Shown one piece after another: positions 10,362 to 19,241 of a stretch of 64,000 nt of DNA. Source of the stretch: Streptomyces dengpaensis. GTDB taxonomy: Bacteria > Actinomycetota > Actinomycetes > Streptomycetales > Streptomycetaceae. Every line of letters begins with the position of its first letter. Within the stretch, counting starts at the first letter, position 1. Below the pieces are notes generated by a model that saw nothing but the letters and a program-made list of their open reading frames with translations, was not told where the DNA came from and ran no database searches. The position numbers and the translations under genes are program-made. Where the stretch lies: assembly GCF_002946835.1 (NCBI RefSeq), contig NZ_CP026652.1, positions 2,232,001 to 2,296,000 on the forward strand, given 5' to 3'.

Positions 10362-12122
10362 TCATCGGACCCTGCTCCGCATGGTCGTGAGCAGATATGC
10401 GCAGAGCAGGGCGGTGAGCGACAACATCAGTGCGCCGCCCACGGGTTGAGCGACCACGCGCACCACGGCCGCCAGAAAACGTTCGCCCCCGAACGGCCAC
10501 TGCATCAGCACCACCTCGCGCAGCCTCTCGGCAAACCCGACCGCGCTCCGTACAGATGGCCCTTCCAAGGCCTTTTGTACGAGCGGTACGACGACGGTCG
10601 GCACGGCGAGCACCGCGGCGAGCCCGGCGGTCGTGGACCGGAAGATCCCTGCGGCCAGCACCCCCGCCCAGGCGCAGCCCACCACGAGACCGATCCAACT
10701 CGCACTCAGAGAAAGCCAGTCCGCGGGAACTCCGGTGAGCTCCCGTCCGTAGACGACGTAGAGCACTTCGAGGTCGCATCCGACGGTGAGGAAGGCCAGC
10801 GTCAGCGCCGTGGCGGAGGCGACGAGGAGTTTGGCGGCGAGCAGTCCCAGACGGCGGGGGACGGTGCCGCGGTCCGCGGCCAGGGCGGGGTGGCGGAACT
10901 CCTCACCGAAGGCGATGGCGCCGAGCAGTCCGGCGCCGAGCGCGGCGGGCGGCAGGGGAAGCCCTTGCGGCCACGAGGCCAGAAGGCGCGGCTGGGGCGT
11001 GTGCCCGATTCTGGCGAGGAGTACGGACAGGAGGGCCGAGGTGACGAGAACGGCGGCCGCGGTGAGGTAGCCGGTGCCGACTCCGGTGGCACGCCGCAGT
11101 TCGTAGCGCAGGGGACGCAGCGGGCTCGGGGCTGGGCGTACGGCGATGGGCGGCGGGAGAGGAGGCGGGGAGTTCGCGGTCAGCGTCTCGGCCGGGCGCG
11201 GCTCGCCGGTCGCGTCTGCGTCCCCCTCGGCGGGCGGCGTTGCGACGGGCCCCATGTCGCCGATTTCGTCGGCGAGTTGGTGTACGAGGATGCCGTGCCG
11301 AAAGGCGGTCTCGCCGACGTCGGCGCAGGTGCTGCCGTACACCGAGAGCCTATTGCCCTCCTCGCGGACAATCTCGATGGAGCGCTGGGCGGTACGGGCC
11401 TCCTTGGTCAGCAGGGCGCCGAGCCGGGCGGCGTGCGGGCTGCGGACGGCGACCCGGGGGCGGAGCCGGGTACGGGCGAAGTCCGCGACCGGCTGGTCTG
11501 CTACGAGCCGGCCCTCCTCCAGCGTGACGACCTGGTCGGCACTGCGCGCGGCCTCCTTGGGGTCGTCCGTGGTGAACAGCACGGTGCCGCCCTGGGCCGC
11601 GTGCGCGCGCAGAATCCCGTGCAGCCAACGGCCTTCGCCGGCGGAGAGGCCGTCGGCCGGGTTGTCGAGGACGAGGGTGTGCGGGTCGGCCAGAAGCGCG
11701 CACGCCAGGCCCAGGCGGCGGTCCATGCCGCGCGAGAGCGTGCCCAGGCGTTCGTCGCGGAGGCCGGCGAGGCCGACCACTTCGAGCACTTCGTCCGCAC
11801 GTCGTACGGGCACACCTGCCGCGGCGCACAGCATGCGGAGCTGGCCGCGGACCGTCCGCGCCGGGTGGCCGGGCACCTCGCCCAGGAGTACGCCGACTTC
11901 ACGCGACGGATGGGCGATCCGATGCAGGGGGCGGCCTCTGAAGTAGGTGATTCCGCGACCCTGTTGGAGTTCGAGCATGAGCTTCAGCGCCGTCGTCTTG
12001 CCCGCGCCCGGGGCTCCGAGGAGCGCTGTGACGCGGCCGCCGCACGCCTCGAAGGACACGTCGTCGACGGCGGGCGGAAGCTCCTTACGAGGGTTGCTGG
12101 TCAGTCCGATGGCCTGGATCAC
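10362..12122 (-). CDS. ABC transporter, ATPase fused to permease, degenerate ATPase
   Basis: A 586-residue fusion. Residues about 1-210 are an ABC ATPase with intact Walker A (GAPGAGKTT, 36-44) and a diverged signature (LSRGMDRRL). Walker B ends D153-N154 (LVLDNPADGL), so the catalytic glutamate is Asn. The H-loop histidine appears as Asp (LFTTDD, about D186). A proline-rich linker near 285-325 leads to an ABC-2-like permease of about six membrane helices (330-586). ATP binding seems possible but hydrolysis may be impaired. GTG 12122 is preferred over an upstream TTG because TATCTT lies seven bases before it, as in a leaderless transcript. It is next to whiH; substrate unknown. Confidence 0.8.
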   Translation of the reverse strand: MIQAIGLTSNPRKELPPAVDDVSFEACGGRVTALLGAPGAGKTTALKLMLELQQGRGITYFRGRPLHRIAHPSREVGVLLGEVPGHPARTVRGQLRMLCAAAGVPVRRADEVLEVVGLAGLRDERLGTLSRGMDRRLGLACALLADPHTLVLDNPADGLSAGEGRWLHGILRAHAAQGGTVLFTTDDPKEAARSADQVVTLEEGRLVADQPVADFARTRLRPRVAVRSPHAARLGALLTKEARTAQRSIEIVREEGNRLSVYGSTCADVGETAFRHGILVHQLADEIGDMGPVATPPAEGDADATGEPRPAETLTANSPPPLPPPIAVRPAPSPLRPLRYELRRATGVGTGYLTAAAVLVTSALLSVLLARIGHTPQPRLLASWPQGLPLPPAALGAGLLGAIAFGEEFRHPALAADRGTVPRRLGLLAAKLLVASATALTLAFLTVGCDLEVLYVVYGRELTGVPADWLSLSASWIGLVVGCAWAGVLAAGIFRSTTAGLAAVLAVPTVVVPLVQKALEGPSVRSAVGFAERLREVVLMQWPFGGERFLAAVVRVVAQPVGGALMLSLTALLCAYLLTTMRSRVR

Positions 12123-12208
12123 TCGCAGCAAGATAGCGCGATATTTCCGGTTTTCCGGGCACCTCGAGGCCCGTCTCGTACAGGCCTCACCCCTCCTGCC
12201 AGCAGAAC

Positions 12209-12225
12209 CCGGCCACCACGGCCGG
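12209..12225 (-). terminator. Possible terminator after the NUDIX regulator gene
   Basis: CCGGCC-ACCAC-GGCCGG forms a six-base-pair stem 22 bases downstream of the NUDIX stop. It is short but lies between two co-directional genes where a terminator would be expected. Confidence 0.3.
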
Positions 12226-12246
12226 AACCTGTGTTCCCTAACCCGG

Positions 12247-13005
12247 TCAGACCTCGGGGCGCAGCATCGGCGGATTGAGGAGCGTGGCGCCGCCCGCGCG
12301 GAAGAGCTGGGCGGGGCGGCCGCCCTGGCGTGTGGTCGTGCCTCCGGTGGGCACCAGGAAGCCCGGAGTGCCCGTCACCTTGCGGTGGAAGTTGCGCGGG
12401 TCGAGGGCCACCCCCCATACCGCCTCGTACACGCGGCGCAGCTCACCGACGGTGAACTCGGTCGGGCAGAAGGCGGTGGCCAGCGACGAGTACTCGATCT
12501 TGGACCGGGCGCGCTCCACGCCGTCCGAGAGGATCTGCGCGTGGTCGAAGGCGAGCGGCGCCGCCTGCTCGCCTTCGCGGCCGTAACCCCCCTGCTGCAG
12601 CAACGCCTCGACCGGCGCCCAGCGCGCGCTCTTGGCGTCACCGCCCGCCCGGGGCGCCGGCAGATCGGGGGCCAGCGCGAGATGGGCGACGCTGACCACC
12701 CGCATCCGCGGGTCACGCTTGGGGTCGCCGTACGTCGCGAGCTGCTCCAGGTGGGCGCCGTTGTCCTGCGCCGGCGCTGACGGGTCGTGGGTGCACAGCC
12801 CCGTCTCCTCGACCAGCTCGCGCGCCGCGGCCTGAGCCAGATCCTCATCAGCCCGTACGAAGCCACCGGGGAGCGCCCACCGCCCCTGGAACGGCTGCTC
12901 GCCCCTGCGTACCGCCAGCGCGCACAGGGCATGGCGGCGCACGGTCAGCACGACCAGGTCCACGGTCACAGCGAAAGGCGGAAAGGCCGACGGGTCGTAG
13001 GGCAT
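12247..13005 (-). CDS. NUDIX domain regulator with NrtR-type winged helix
   Basis: A 252-residue protein. Residues 10-145 are a NUDIX hydrolase fold with an intact Nudix box: G-x5-E from GFVRADE, then REL-x-EE-x-GL in RELVEETGL. Residues about 160-252 match the NrtR DNA-binding winged helix (STLATAFCPTEFTVGELRRVYEAVWG, RNFHRKV). NrtR-type proteins sense nucleotide-derived ligands such as ADP-ribose through the NUDIX domain and repress transcription; here the box could still be catalytic. The frame runs upstream into the broken debranching gene. ATG 13005 is chosen because the conserved protein starts there and a -10 hexamer precedes it by six bases, suggesting a leaderless mRNA. Likely autoregulated. 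Confidence 0.85.
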   Translation of the reverse strand: MPYDPSAFPPFAVTVDLVVLTVRRHALCALAVRRGEQPFQGRWALPGGFVRADEDLAQAAARELVEETGLCTHDPSAPAQDNGAHLEQLATYGDPKRDPRMRVVSVAHLALAPDLPAPRAGGDAKSARWAPVEALLQQGGYGREGEQAAPLAFDHAQILSDGVERARSKIEYSSLATAFCPTEFTVGELRRVYEAVWGVALDPRNFHRKVTGTPGFLVPTGGTTTRQGGRPAQLFRAGGATLLNPPMLRPEV

Positions 13006-13011
13006 GCCGCG

Positions 13012-13033
13012 ATCATAGTCGTCTGCTTGACGA
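13012..13033 (-). promoter_or_regulatory. Leaderless promoter and operator of the NUDIX regulator
   Basis: On the minus strand TATGAT (13017-13012) lies six bases before the ATG, so transcription should start at the start codon. Directly upstream is a perfect inverted repeat TCGTC-N5-GACGA (13019-13033), occupying the -35 to -10 spacer. A repressor bound there would block polymerase, which fits autoregulation. Confidence 0.5.
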
Positions 13034-13099
13034 TAAACACTCCCTTCGTGAGCCGCATCCATGGTTGATCCACTTCCGTCGGGTACGGCGCCCACCAGC

Positions 13100-15262
13100 C
13101 GCCGTGGGTCGACGCCCGGGCGACGCGTCCCGCAAGGCCACACCCCCAACTGCAGTCCTTCGGCCGCCTCCTCGACCATGGCGAGGCCGAGTCTGCTGAC
13201 GCGTACGGAGAATGGGGCGCCCGAGATCCTCAGTCCCGTCAGCCCGATCTCGCCCAGCGGCGCACCGCTGACCGGGCGCAGGGTCACCGTCCCGGCCGGG
13301 GCATCGGGGCGGATTCCGGCCAGGGAGGTGAGCAGCTGGACCCCGGCGGCCGCGGCCGCGGCCGCCGGACGGGAGCCGGCGGGATGGGGCAACGGGGCGC
13401 TTCCCTCCGTACGCTTCTCCCCCGCGTACATTTCGGGCAGCCGGTGGCCGAAGGTCTCGGCCGCCGCCAGGACGCCCGCAACAGCGAACTCACCTCCTTC
13501 TCGTAGCCCGCGGCGGCCAGCCCCACGACGGCGGTCACCGTTTCCTGCACACGCACGGCACCGGCGCGATGACCGAACGGGTTGTACGCCGCCTCCTTCG
13601 CCCCCAGGCTGCGCAGCCCCCAGCCCGAGTCCATGGCCGGGCCGCCGAGCAGTCGCGCCAGCTGCTCGGTCTGCATCTTGTCGAGGAGGCCGGGAGCCAG
13701 TACTCCGGAGCCGAGCAGTCCGGTGTCGAGAAGGTGGCGGTGCCCGAACCCAGGTGGGGCGCGAGGCGGCCATCCGGAGTCCGGGCGGCGGCCGGTCTGC
13801 CTCCGCTCCGGTCTTCGACCCAGAAGTCGTCGCGGAACGCCGTCCGCAGCTCTTGGGCCCACTGCCGCAGCCCCGCACCACCCGGCCGCCCCCGCGCGTC
13901 GAGCAGATCGGAGCCGAGCAGTGCCGCCCGGTGGGCGTGCGCCTGTGTCTCGCGGCGGAATGGGCCACCGGGGTCCGGGTCCGGCAGATAGGTGCCGTCG
14001 CCGACGGTGGTCCGCGTGAGGCACCGCTCCGCCGTGGGCAGCAGCTCTTCGACCTCCTGCTCCGCCAGGCCCCAGCGCCAGGCCTCCGCGAGGAGCACCG
14101 GGAAGAGCAGGGTCGCCTCGGTCGCCGTGCAGCCCGGCGGCAGGTGCGGCCCCCGGTCCCGGCGCGGTCCGGGAATCAGGCCGGACCGTGGTCCCGGACC
14201 GGCGAGTTGAGTGCGGGCGAGCGTCCGCAGGGTGCCCGCGGCGAGACGGGTACCGCGACAGCGCCATCCGCGCCGCGGCAAGTGCCTCGGCCGGTGCCAG
14301 GCCGCACCGCCAGGGAGCCCCCGCCGCGAGGTACGTGTCGGACGGATACCGGGGGTCGCGCAGCAGCAGTGCGTGGAGATCCTCGACGCAGGTGTTCAGG
14401 AGCGGCCGGACCCTGGGGTCGTCGCCGGCTGCCCGGGCTGGGGCGAACGGGCTCGCCGCGCCGCGTCCCACCGCTCTGACGGGCCAGGCACCGACCGGCC
14501 GTACCCGCAACTCCACGCTCCGCGTACCACCCGGCGGCAGTTCGAACTCCCAGCGCAGCAGTCCCGCGAGGCCAGGGCGTCGTTGGGCGGCGGGTCTGCG
14601 GTGACCGCCGAGTGCCCCATGGCGCACGACCACCGCAGGCCGAAGTCGTGGACGCTGGCGGGCAGTTCGGGCCCCGCTCGGCCCGAGGCGACCGAGCCCA
14701 GTTCCGCGAGATCCGTGCCGAGGGCGACCTCGACGGGCAGCCGCAGGGTACGAAGGGCCGCGCTGTGCAAGGTGACCCGCCGCTCGGTGCCGTCCGCGTA
14801 CCGCGTCCGTTCGACGACCACGTCCGGATCCGGGCCGGCGTCGGAGGACGCGCGCAGCGTCCCCACGAAGCGGGCTCGGTCGGCCGCGACCATACGGGCC
14901 TGCACGGCGAGCGGTTCCCGGCCGGCGATCCGCACCTGGCAGCGGGAGAGCATGCGCCGCCCCGCTCGGTAGAACCCCTCCAGCCCGCGGCCGGTCAGCT
15001 GCCCCTGCTCCGAGGAGATCGCCAGGCCCGGCAGAGCCACACAGATCAGGGCCGTGTGGGCGGGCGGCAGGTCGGTGGTCCGGCGCGCCACGGGGAGCGG
15101 CGCCTGGGGAGCCGAGGGGCCGCCCGCTCCCCCGAAGGACGGCGAGGTGCCCCCTCCCGCGCGCGAGGCCGACGGGTCGCCCCGGCGTGTGACGGGCTCC
15201 GCGTTCTTGCGCAGGGAAGGACGGTCGTCGTCGGGGGCCGAGGACGGGTTGGGCAAGGACAT
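13100..15262 (-). pseudogene. Glycogen debranching-like enzyme, four frameshifts
   Basis: Conserved sequence runs through three minus-strand frames. It starts at ATG 15262 (GGAGGAAGC upstream) with a debranching-enzyme N-terminal domain (GQLTGRGLEGFYRAGRRM, ASVHDFGLRWS). At about 14565-14575 it shifts frame (LLRWEFELPPGG ... RPLLNTCVEDLHALLL). At about 14248-14250 it shifts again into helical-barrel sequence (RLAAGTLRTLARTQ). It shifts at about 13735 (HLLDTGLLGSGVLAPGLLDKMQ) and at about 13474-13478 (GVLAAAETFGHRLPEMYAG). The C-terminus fades near 13100 with no in-frame stop before the NUDIX gene. At least three breaks fall at GGG/CCC runs, so either true decay or sequencing indels is possible. 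Confidence 0.75.
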
Positions 15263-15724
15263 GGGACAGCTTCCTCCGCGCTCGATGCGGGGGGAGCGCG
15301 GTCGGCGCCGGGTGGGGGACTCCGTAGGGTCCGGGGCGTTGCGGCGGCGCGGCCCGGCCACGGGTACCGCCACTCAGGTGAACGGAGCGGCCCTGCCCGG
15401 GGTCATGCCCTCGGCCGGGGAAGCTGACCGAATGGGTGTGCTGCGGGGAGGCCACACGGTCACCCGGCGCACGGTGGGCGCGTGCGGATCGGGAGGAGTG
15501 CGTTTCGTCCGGGCGGTGGAGGCACTGTTCACGCTGTTCACGGTCCGGGCAGCGGGAACTGCTCCCGGACGCGGCCCCGCAGTGGCTGCCCTCCCCACCG
15601 AAACGGCGAAGGAACCGGCCCTCGTGCGTGCGGCAGAAGAGACGCCCGCGATCGGCCGGCCGCGGGCAGCCAAGGCACTGCCTGCCCGATCCCGATCCGC
15701 CTCCCCGCACGGCAGTTTCGACAC
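15263..15724 (-). other. Gap with a possible small zinc-finger ORF start
   Basis: 462 bases between DUF4192 and the broken debranching gene. The DUF4192 stop overlaps a GTG at 15728 by four bases (GTGA), with GGGGGAGG six bases upstream, exactly like a coupled downstream gene. The frame begins SVETAVRGGG and contains C-x2-C-x9-C-x2-H (CLGCPRPADRGRLFCRTH), then becomes non-descript. It has no stop and runs antiframe into the debranching gene. If real, its 3' end has been lost or frameshifted, as in the neighbouring pseudogene. No other feature is seen here. Confidence 0.35.
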
Positions 15725-17518
15725 TCACGTGTCCTCCCCCGCGCCGAGCCGACCGCCCTCACGGCGTACCCGAGGTCGCCCGCCCGTGCCCCAGGCCGCG
15801 CGCCCTGGTCCGTCCCCGGCGGGCGAGGCCTCGTCGATGGGTCGGCGTCGGCGGGTGCTCGCTGTCCCGGGGCTGCGTCGACTCGTTCGAGCCCCACCGT
15901 TCCCCGCCGGGCGTGTCCGGCGTCGGCGTCGCGTGGTGGCCCCGGCGCCCGGCAGACGGGCGCCCGGCATCGGATCGGCCAGCGTCGGCTCGGCCAGCGA
16001 GAGCGGCGCCGCGGGATCGGTGGGCTGTTGCTCCGCTTCCGCGCTGGGACGGCAAGTGGGCTGCTCCGCTTCCGCCGAGGCACGGCCGGAGGGCTGCTGC
16101 TCCGCTTCCGCCGTTGGACGGCCGGAGGGCTGCTCGACTTCCGCCGAGGGACGGCCCGTGCGCTCCGCGCGCAGGCAGCGGCGGATGGACTCGGGGGCCA
16201 GGCCCTCGTTGCACGCCTGATGCAGAAGGCGGGCGAAGAGGTAGTCGGGATCAGCACCGAGCGCCATGGCGAGGGCCTCGCGGGCCTCCAGCTCGTCGCC
16301 CGTGGACCAGGCGACCCATCCGGCGAGCGTGAGGGGTGCCGCCGCGTGCTCGCGGTAGGGACCTACGCAGCGGCGGGCCAGCGCTCGCCACAGACGCAGG
16401 GCCGGACCGGCCTCGTCGCCCTCCATCCACTCCGCGGCACGGTCGCGGGTCGTGCGGTCCTGGAGGCCGAGGATCAGGGTGGCGGCTTCCTCGTGTTCCA
16501 GGAGTCCGTCGTCGCGCAGGTCCGCCGGGCGTGTGCCGGACACAAGTGGAGCGCCGGCGAGGCGTCCCATGATCCGCCGGGCCAGTTCGAGGGTCTCCTC
16601 GGCCACAGCCGCACGGCTCTCACCGTCCAGGATCCTCGGGACGAGGGCCGTGTTCGCCGTGTCGAGCGCGACCTCTTGCTCCAGCGCGTCCGGCGTCTCC
16701 CAGGGAAGGAGCCTGGCCGTCAATTCTCGTAGCGATCCTCGCACTTGGAGGCCCGCGTACGTGGCGGCGGCAGCGAGGACGGACGTCCCCGGCAGCCCCA
16801 TCGCCTCGCCCTCCGGCGGACAGCACCCCTGGCCCGGGCAGGTGTACGACCAGAAGCGACCGCCGGAGACGCAGAGTGCCTCGACCACCGGGACGTCGAG
16901 GCGGCCGCACGCCGTACGCAGGAGCTGGGCGAGCGGGCGCAGACGCTCCATGACATCCCGTCCCGATTCGCCACTCCCTGGTTCCTGGCAGAGGTAGGCG
17001 ACCATGCTCTCGGGCCGGGCACCTCTGCGCTCGCTTCCCTTCACCAACCCTTGTGACAGTTGCTCGGCCGCGGACGGCCAGTCCTCGGCGTGGACGGGAA
17101 TCCCGAGCCGCGCACGGCCACCAAAACGTCCGCGCCGCTCCCGGTCGTGCAGGGCGACCAGCACGATGCTGTCCTCGGGGCGGTACCCGAGCAGGTAGGG
17201 CAGGGCGTCGGCCAGTTCGGACGGGGTGCGCAGGGTGACCTGAGGTTCGGTGCCGGGAACGTCCGGACCGCCGGAAATACCGTCGGCACAGGGAACACCG
17301 AGGAGGCCCTGCCCCGAGCGCGCCGCGTTCCCGCCGTCGCCGAACTGCCCGCCGAGCAGCTCCTGCCCCTCGCCCCCGGGCCGACCGCCCGGCCCTCGTT
17401 GCCCGTCGCGCTCACCGCCCCCGCCGTACCCCTCGTACCCGCCGCGTCCGTCCGGACCGCCGCGACCGCGGATGTCCTCGTTGCCGGTCCTGCCTGCCGC
17501 TTCGTCGTGATTCGTCAT
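15725..17518 (-). CDS. DUF4192 domain protein with Glu/Gln-rich repeat tail
   Basis: A 597-residue cytoplasmic protein of unknown function. A Gly/Asp/Arg-rich N-terminus (1-100) precedes a DUF4192 domain (about 110-450: LRTPSELADALPYLLGYRPEDSIVLVAL, DVMERLRPLAQLLRTACGR, LTLAGWVAWSTGDELEAREAL). The C-terminal 150 residues are low-complexity: four 11-13 residue repeats of the type GRPSAEAEQQPS, then an Arg/Pro-rich end. The frame is open to 17635. ATG 17518 is chosen for a GAGATGG site and the position of the domain. Two DnaA-box-like sites lie upstream. DUF4192 is common in actinobacteria without assigned role. Confidence 0.8.
   Translation of the reverse strand: MTNHDEAAGRTGNEDIRGRGGPDGRGGYEGYGGGGERDGQRGPGGRPGGEGQELLGGQFGDGGNAARSGQGLLGVPCADGISGGPDVPGTEPQVTLRTPSELADALPYLLGYRPEDSIVLVALHDRERRGRFGGRARLGIPVHAEDWPSAAEQLSQGLVKGSERRGARPESMVAYLCQEPGSGESGRDVMERLRPLAQLLRTACGRLDVPVVEALCVSGGRFWSYTCPGQGCCPPEGEAMGLPGTSVLAAAATYAGLQVRGSLRELTARLLPWETPDALEQEVALDTANTALVPRILDGESRAAVAEETLELARRIMGRLAGAPLVSGTRPADLRDDGLLEHEEAATLILGLQDRTTRDRAAEWMEGDEAGPALRLWRALARRCVGPYREHAAAPLTLAGWVAWSTGDELEAREALAMALGADPDYLFARLLHQACNEGLAPESIRRCLRAERTGRPSAEVEQPSGRPTAEAEQQPSGRASAEAEQPTCRPSAEAEQQPTDPAAPLSLAEPTLADPMPGARLPGAGATTRRRRRTRPAGNGGARTSRRSPGTASTRRRRPIDEASPAGDGPGRAAWGTGGRPRVRREGGRLGAGEDT
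16021..16160. repeat. Imperfect 33-39 base repeats in the DUF4192 gene
   Basis: Four degenerate units containing GGGCTG-CTCCGCTTCCGCC encode the Ser/Ala/Glu/Gln repeat near the C-terminus of the DUF4192 protein. Unit lengths differ by multiples of three, so the frame is kept. Confidence 0.7.
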
Positions 17519-17558
17519 GCCGTGACCATCTCGCGGATCATGGAATTCCGCTTTGGCC

Positions 17559-17600
17559 TGTGGATAACCCTGACCATGACCGCGACAAGAGTTGTCCACA
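17559..17600. promoter_or_regulatory. Two inverted DnaA boxes upstream of DUF4192
   Basis: TGTGGATAA (17559-17567, reverse of TTATCCACA) and TTGTCCACA (17592-17600) face each other with 24 bases between them. TTGTCCACA is the preferred Streptomyces DnaA box and TTATCCACA the classic one. They lie 41-82 bases upstream of the DUF4192 start, where DnaA binding could affect its promoter. Confidence 0.6.
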
Positions 17601-17957
17601 GCTCGGCGGGCGCGTTCGCGTGATGTCCGACCCATCGGATTTCATCGGGCCATGACCAACGAATACCCGCGGCCCACGGCCACCGAAGACCTGCGTACCG
17701 GCGTCAACGGAGACCTGCGTACCGCCCCTGCGTCTCCATGTCGTTCTGGAACCGCCCGCCGCTCGACCGGGCCGCGCCGGCCGGATACTCGTCTGGACGG
17801 CCGGATTCCGCCTTGTGCGGGAGGGCGTACACCTTGCGGCGCGCGCGACCGCGTACGGCCCCCGGACAAATTCCATGATCCTCCTGCGGAAGGCGGATCC
17901 TGCCGTCTAGGGTGCGGAGCGTTAGCGCTCGCTCACACGTTCGCAAAGGAATCGCCC
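17601..17957. other. Left edge of the biosynthetic island, promoter region
   Basis: 357 bases with no supported gene. AGACCTGCGTACCG occurs twice (17687-17700 and 17711-17724). TAGGGT near 17908-17913 could be a -10 element for the exporter gene. An inverted repeat GAGCG-TTAG-CGCTC (17917-17930) lies just after it and could be an operator. No integrase, tRNA or insertion sequence marks the boundary. Confidence 0.4.
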
Positions 17958-19241
17958 ATGAAGGAACGCCGGTACCGCACCCTGGTGACCGGTTATGCCA
18001 TCTCCTCCTATGGCACGTTCCTGAATCTGGTCGCGCTCAATCTGTACGTGTACGCGGTCACGGACCGGGCCCTGGCGGTCGGCGTGTTCATGGCCGTGCG
18101 GCTCGGCGCGGGGTTCCTGGCGGGGCTCGCCGCCGCACCGCTGCTGGCGCGGTGGACGGCCAAGCCCGTGATGTTCTGGTCCAACGTCGTGCAGGCGGCG
18201 GCGCTCGTGCTGCTGGTGTGCGCGCCGGACGGGCTGCGCACGGCCGCGCTCTTCGTCGTCTCGGCGACGGTCGGCGCCGCGGGCACCTTCTTCATGGTCG
18301 CCTTCCGCAGCTCGATCCCGGACATGGTGGACGAAGGCCGGCACACCTGGGCCAACTCCCTGATGGTGAGCGGCCGTTCGCTGGCCATGGTGGCCGGGTT
18401 CGCCTCGTCCGGCGTTGTCGTTTCGCTGCTCGGCTACACCGCCGCGTTCCTGATCGACATGACGACCTTCCTGGTGTGTGCCACCACGGTGGCGCTGCTG
18501 CCGCTGCCGGGGCGCCCGCCGAAGGCGCGCGAAGACGACGCGCGGGCGCAGCGGGGCAGGCGGCGCCTGCCGACCGCCCTCATCGCGCTCGGCGCGGCCC
18601 CGCTCATCGCGGTGATGGTGGCGCTGCGCGGGATCGACGCGCTCGGCTCGTCCTCGCACAACGCGGCTTTGCCGGTGTACTCCACGGAGCTGGACGCCGA
18701 CCGGCCCGCGGTGTTCGTGAGTGTCTTCTGGTGCGTGTGGGCGATGGGCAATGTGCTGGTGCAGCAGGTACTGCAGCGGTACGTGAAGCGGTCGGGGCGG
18801 ACGGTCGGGGCGCTCGGTTTCGGCCTCGGCACGATCGCGATGTCGGCGACGTTCATCCTGGCGTTCGCAGGGCTCCCCTGGGCCCTGACCATCCTGGTTG
18901 CGCTGCTCGCGGGCGCGGCCGACGGCATCACCGAGGTGTCGTACAGCTCGCATCTGCAGACCCTGCCGACGGAGCTGCGCACCCATGCCTTCGGGCTCTC
19001 GGCCACGGTGGAGAACCTCGGCTTCGGCGTCGGCATGATCGCGGTCGCGGCCGCGCTCGACGTCTTCTCGCCGCTGTCGGTGGTGGGGGTGGCGCACGGT
19101 GTGGCCATCGTGGTGGCGGTGGTCTTCGTGGCGCAGCTGCTGCGGCAGCAGGGAGTTCGGCCCACGAGCGGGGAGGGAGGGGTCGATGCGGGACCGGCGC
19201 ATGGCGGTCGTCGGGATGGCGCTGAGGTTTCCGGGGGCTGA
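17958..19241 (+). CDS. MFS exporter of the biosynthetic cluster
   Basis: A 427-residue major facilitator with about 12 membrane segments (ISSYGTFLNLVALNLYVYAV ... GVGMIAVAAALDVFSPL) and the cytoplasmic-loop motif of drug exporters (SYSSHLQTLPTELRTHAFGLSAT). ATG 17958 follows AAAGGA by seven bases, although the frame is open further upstream. Its last 56 bases overlap the start of the polyketide synthase gene, so it is the first gene of the biosynthetic operon and translationally coupled to it. It probably exports the cluster product and may contribute to self-resistance. Confidence 0.85.
   Translation: MKERRYRTLVTGYAISSYGTFLNLVALNLYVYAVTDRALAVGVFMAVRLGAGFLAGLAAAPLLARWTAKPVMFWSNVVQAAALVLLVCAPDGLRTAALFVVSATVGAAGTFFMVAFRSSIPDMVDEGRHTWANSLMVSGRSLAMVAGFASSGVVVSLLGYTAAFLIDMTTFLVCATTVALLPLPGRPPKAREDDARAQRGRRRLPTALIALGAAPLIAVMVALRGIDALGSSSHNAALPVYSTELDADRPAVFVSVFWCVWAMGNVLVQQVLQRYVKRSGRTVGALGFGLGTIAMSATFILAFAGLPWALTILVALLAGAADGITEVSYSSHLQTLPTELRTHAFGLSATVENLGFGVGMIAVAAALDVFSPLSVVGVAHGVAIVVAVVFVAQLLRQQGVRPTSGEGGVDAGPAHGGRRDGAEVSGG

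Noticed and set aside
12247..13968. Single 573-residue protein including the NUDIX regulator
   Set aside because: The first 320 codons are the end of the broken debranching gene and spacer; a leaderless promoter and the conserved start place the NUDIX gene at 13005.
13284..15728. 814-codon minus-strand open frame
   Set aside because: Only parts of it encode debranching-enzyme sequence; the rest is out of frame. It is an artefact of the frameshifts, not a single protein.
17687..17724. Direct repeat AGACCTGCGTACCG as an attachment site for the island
   Set aside because: Both copies are on the same side, 24 bases apart; no copy was noticed at the right edge and there is no integrase or tRNA.
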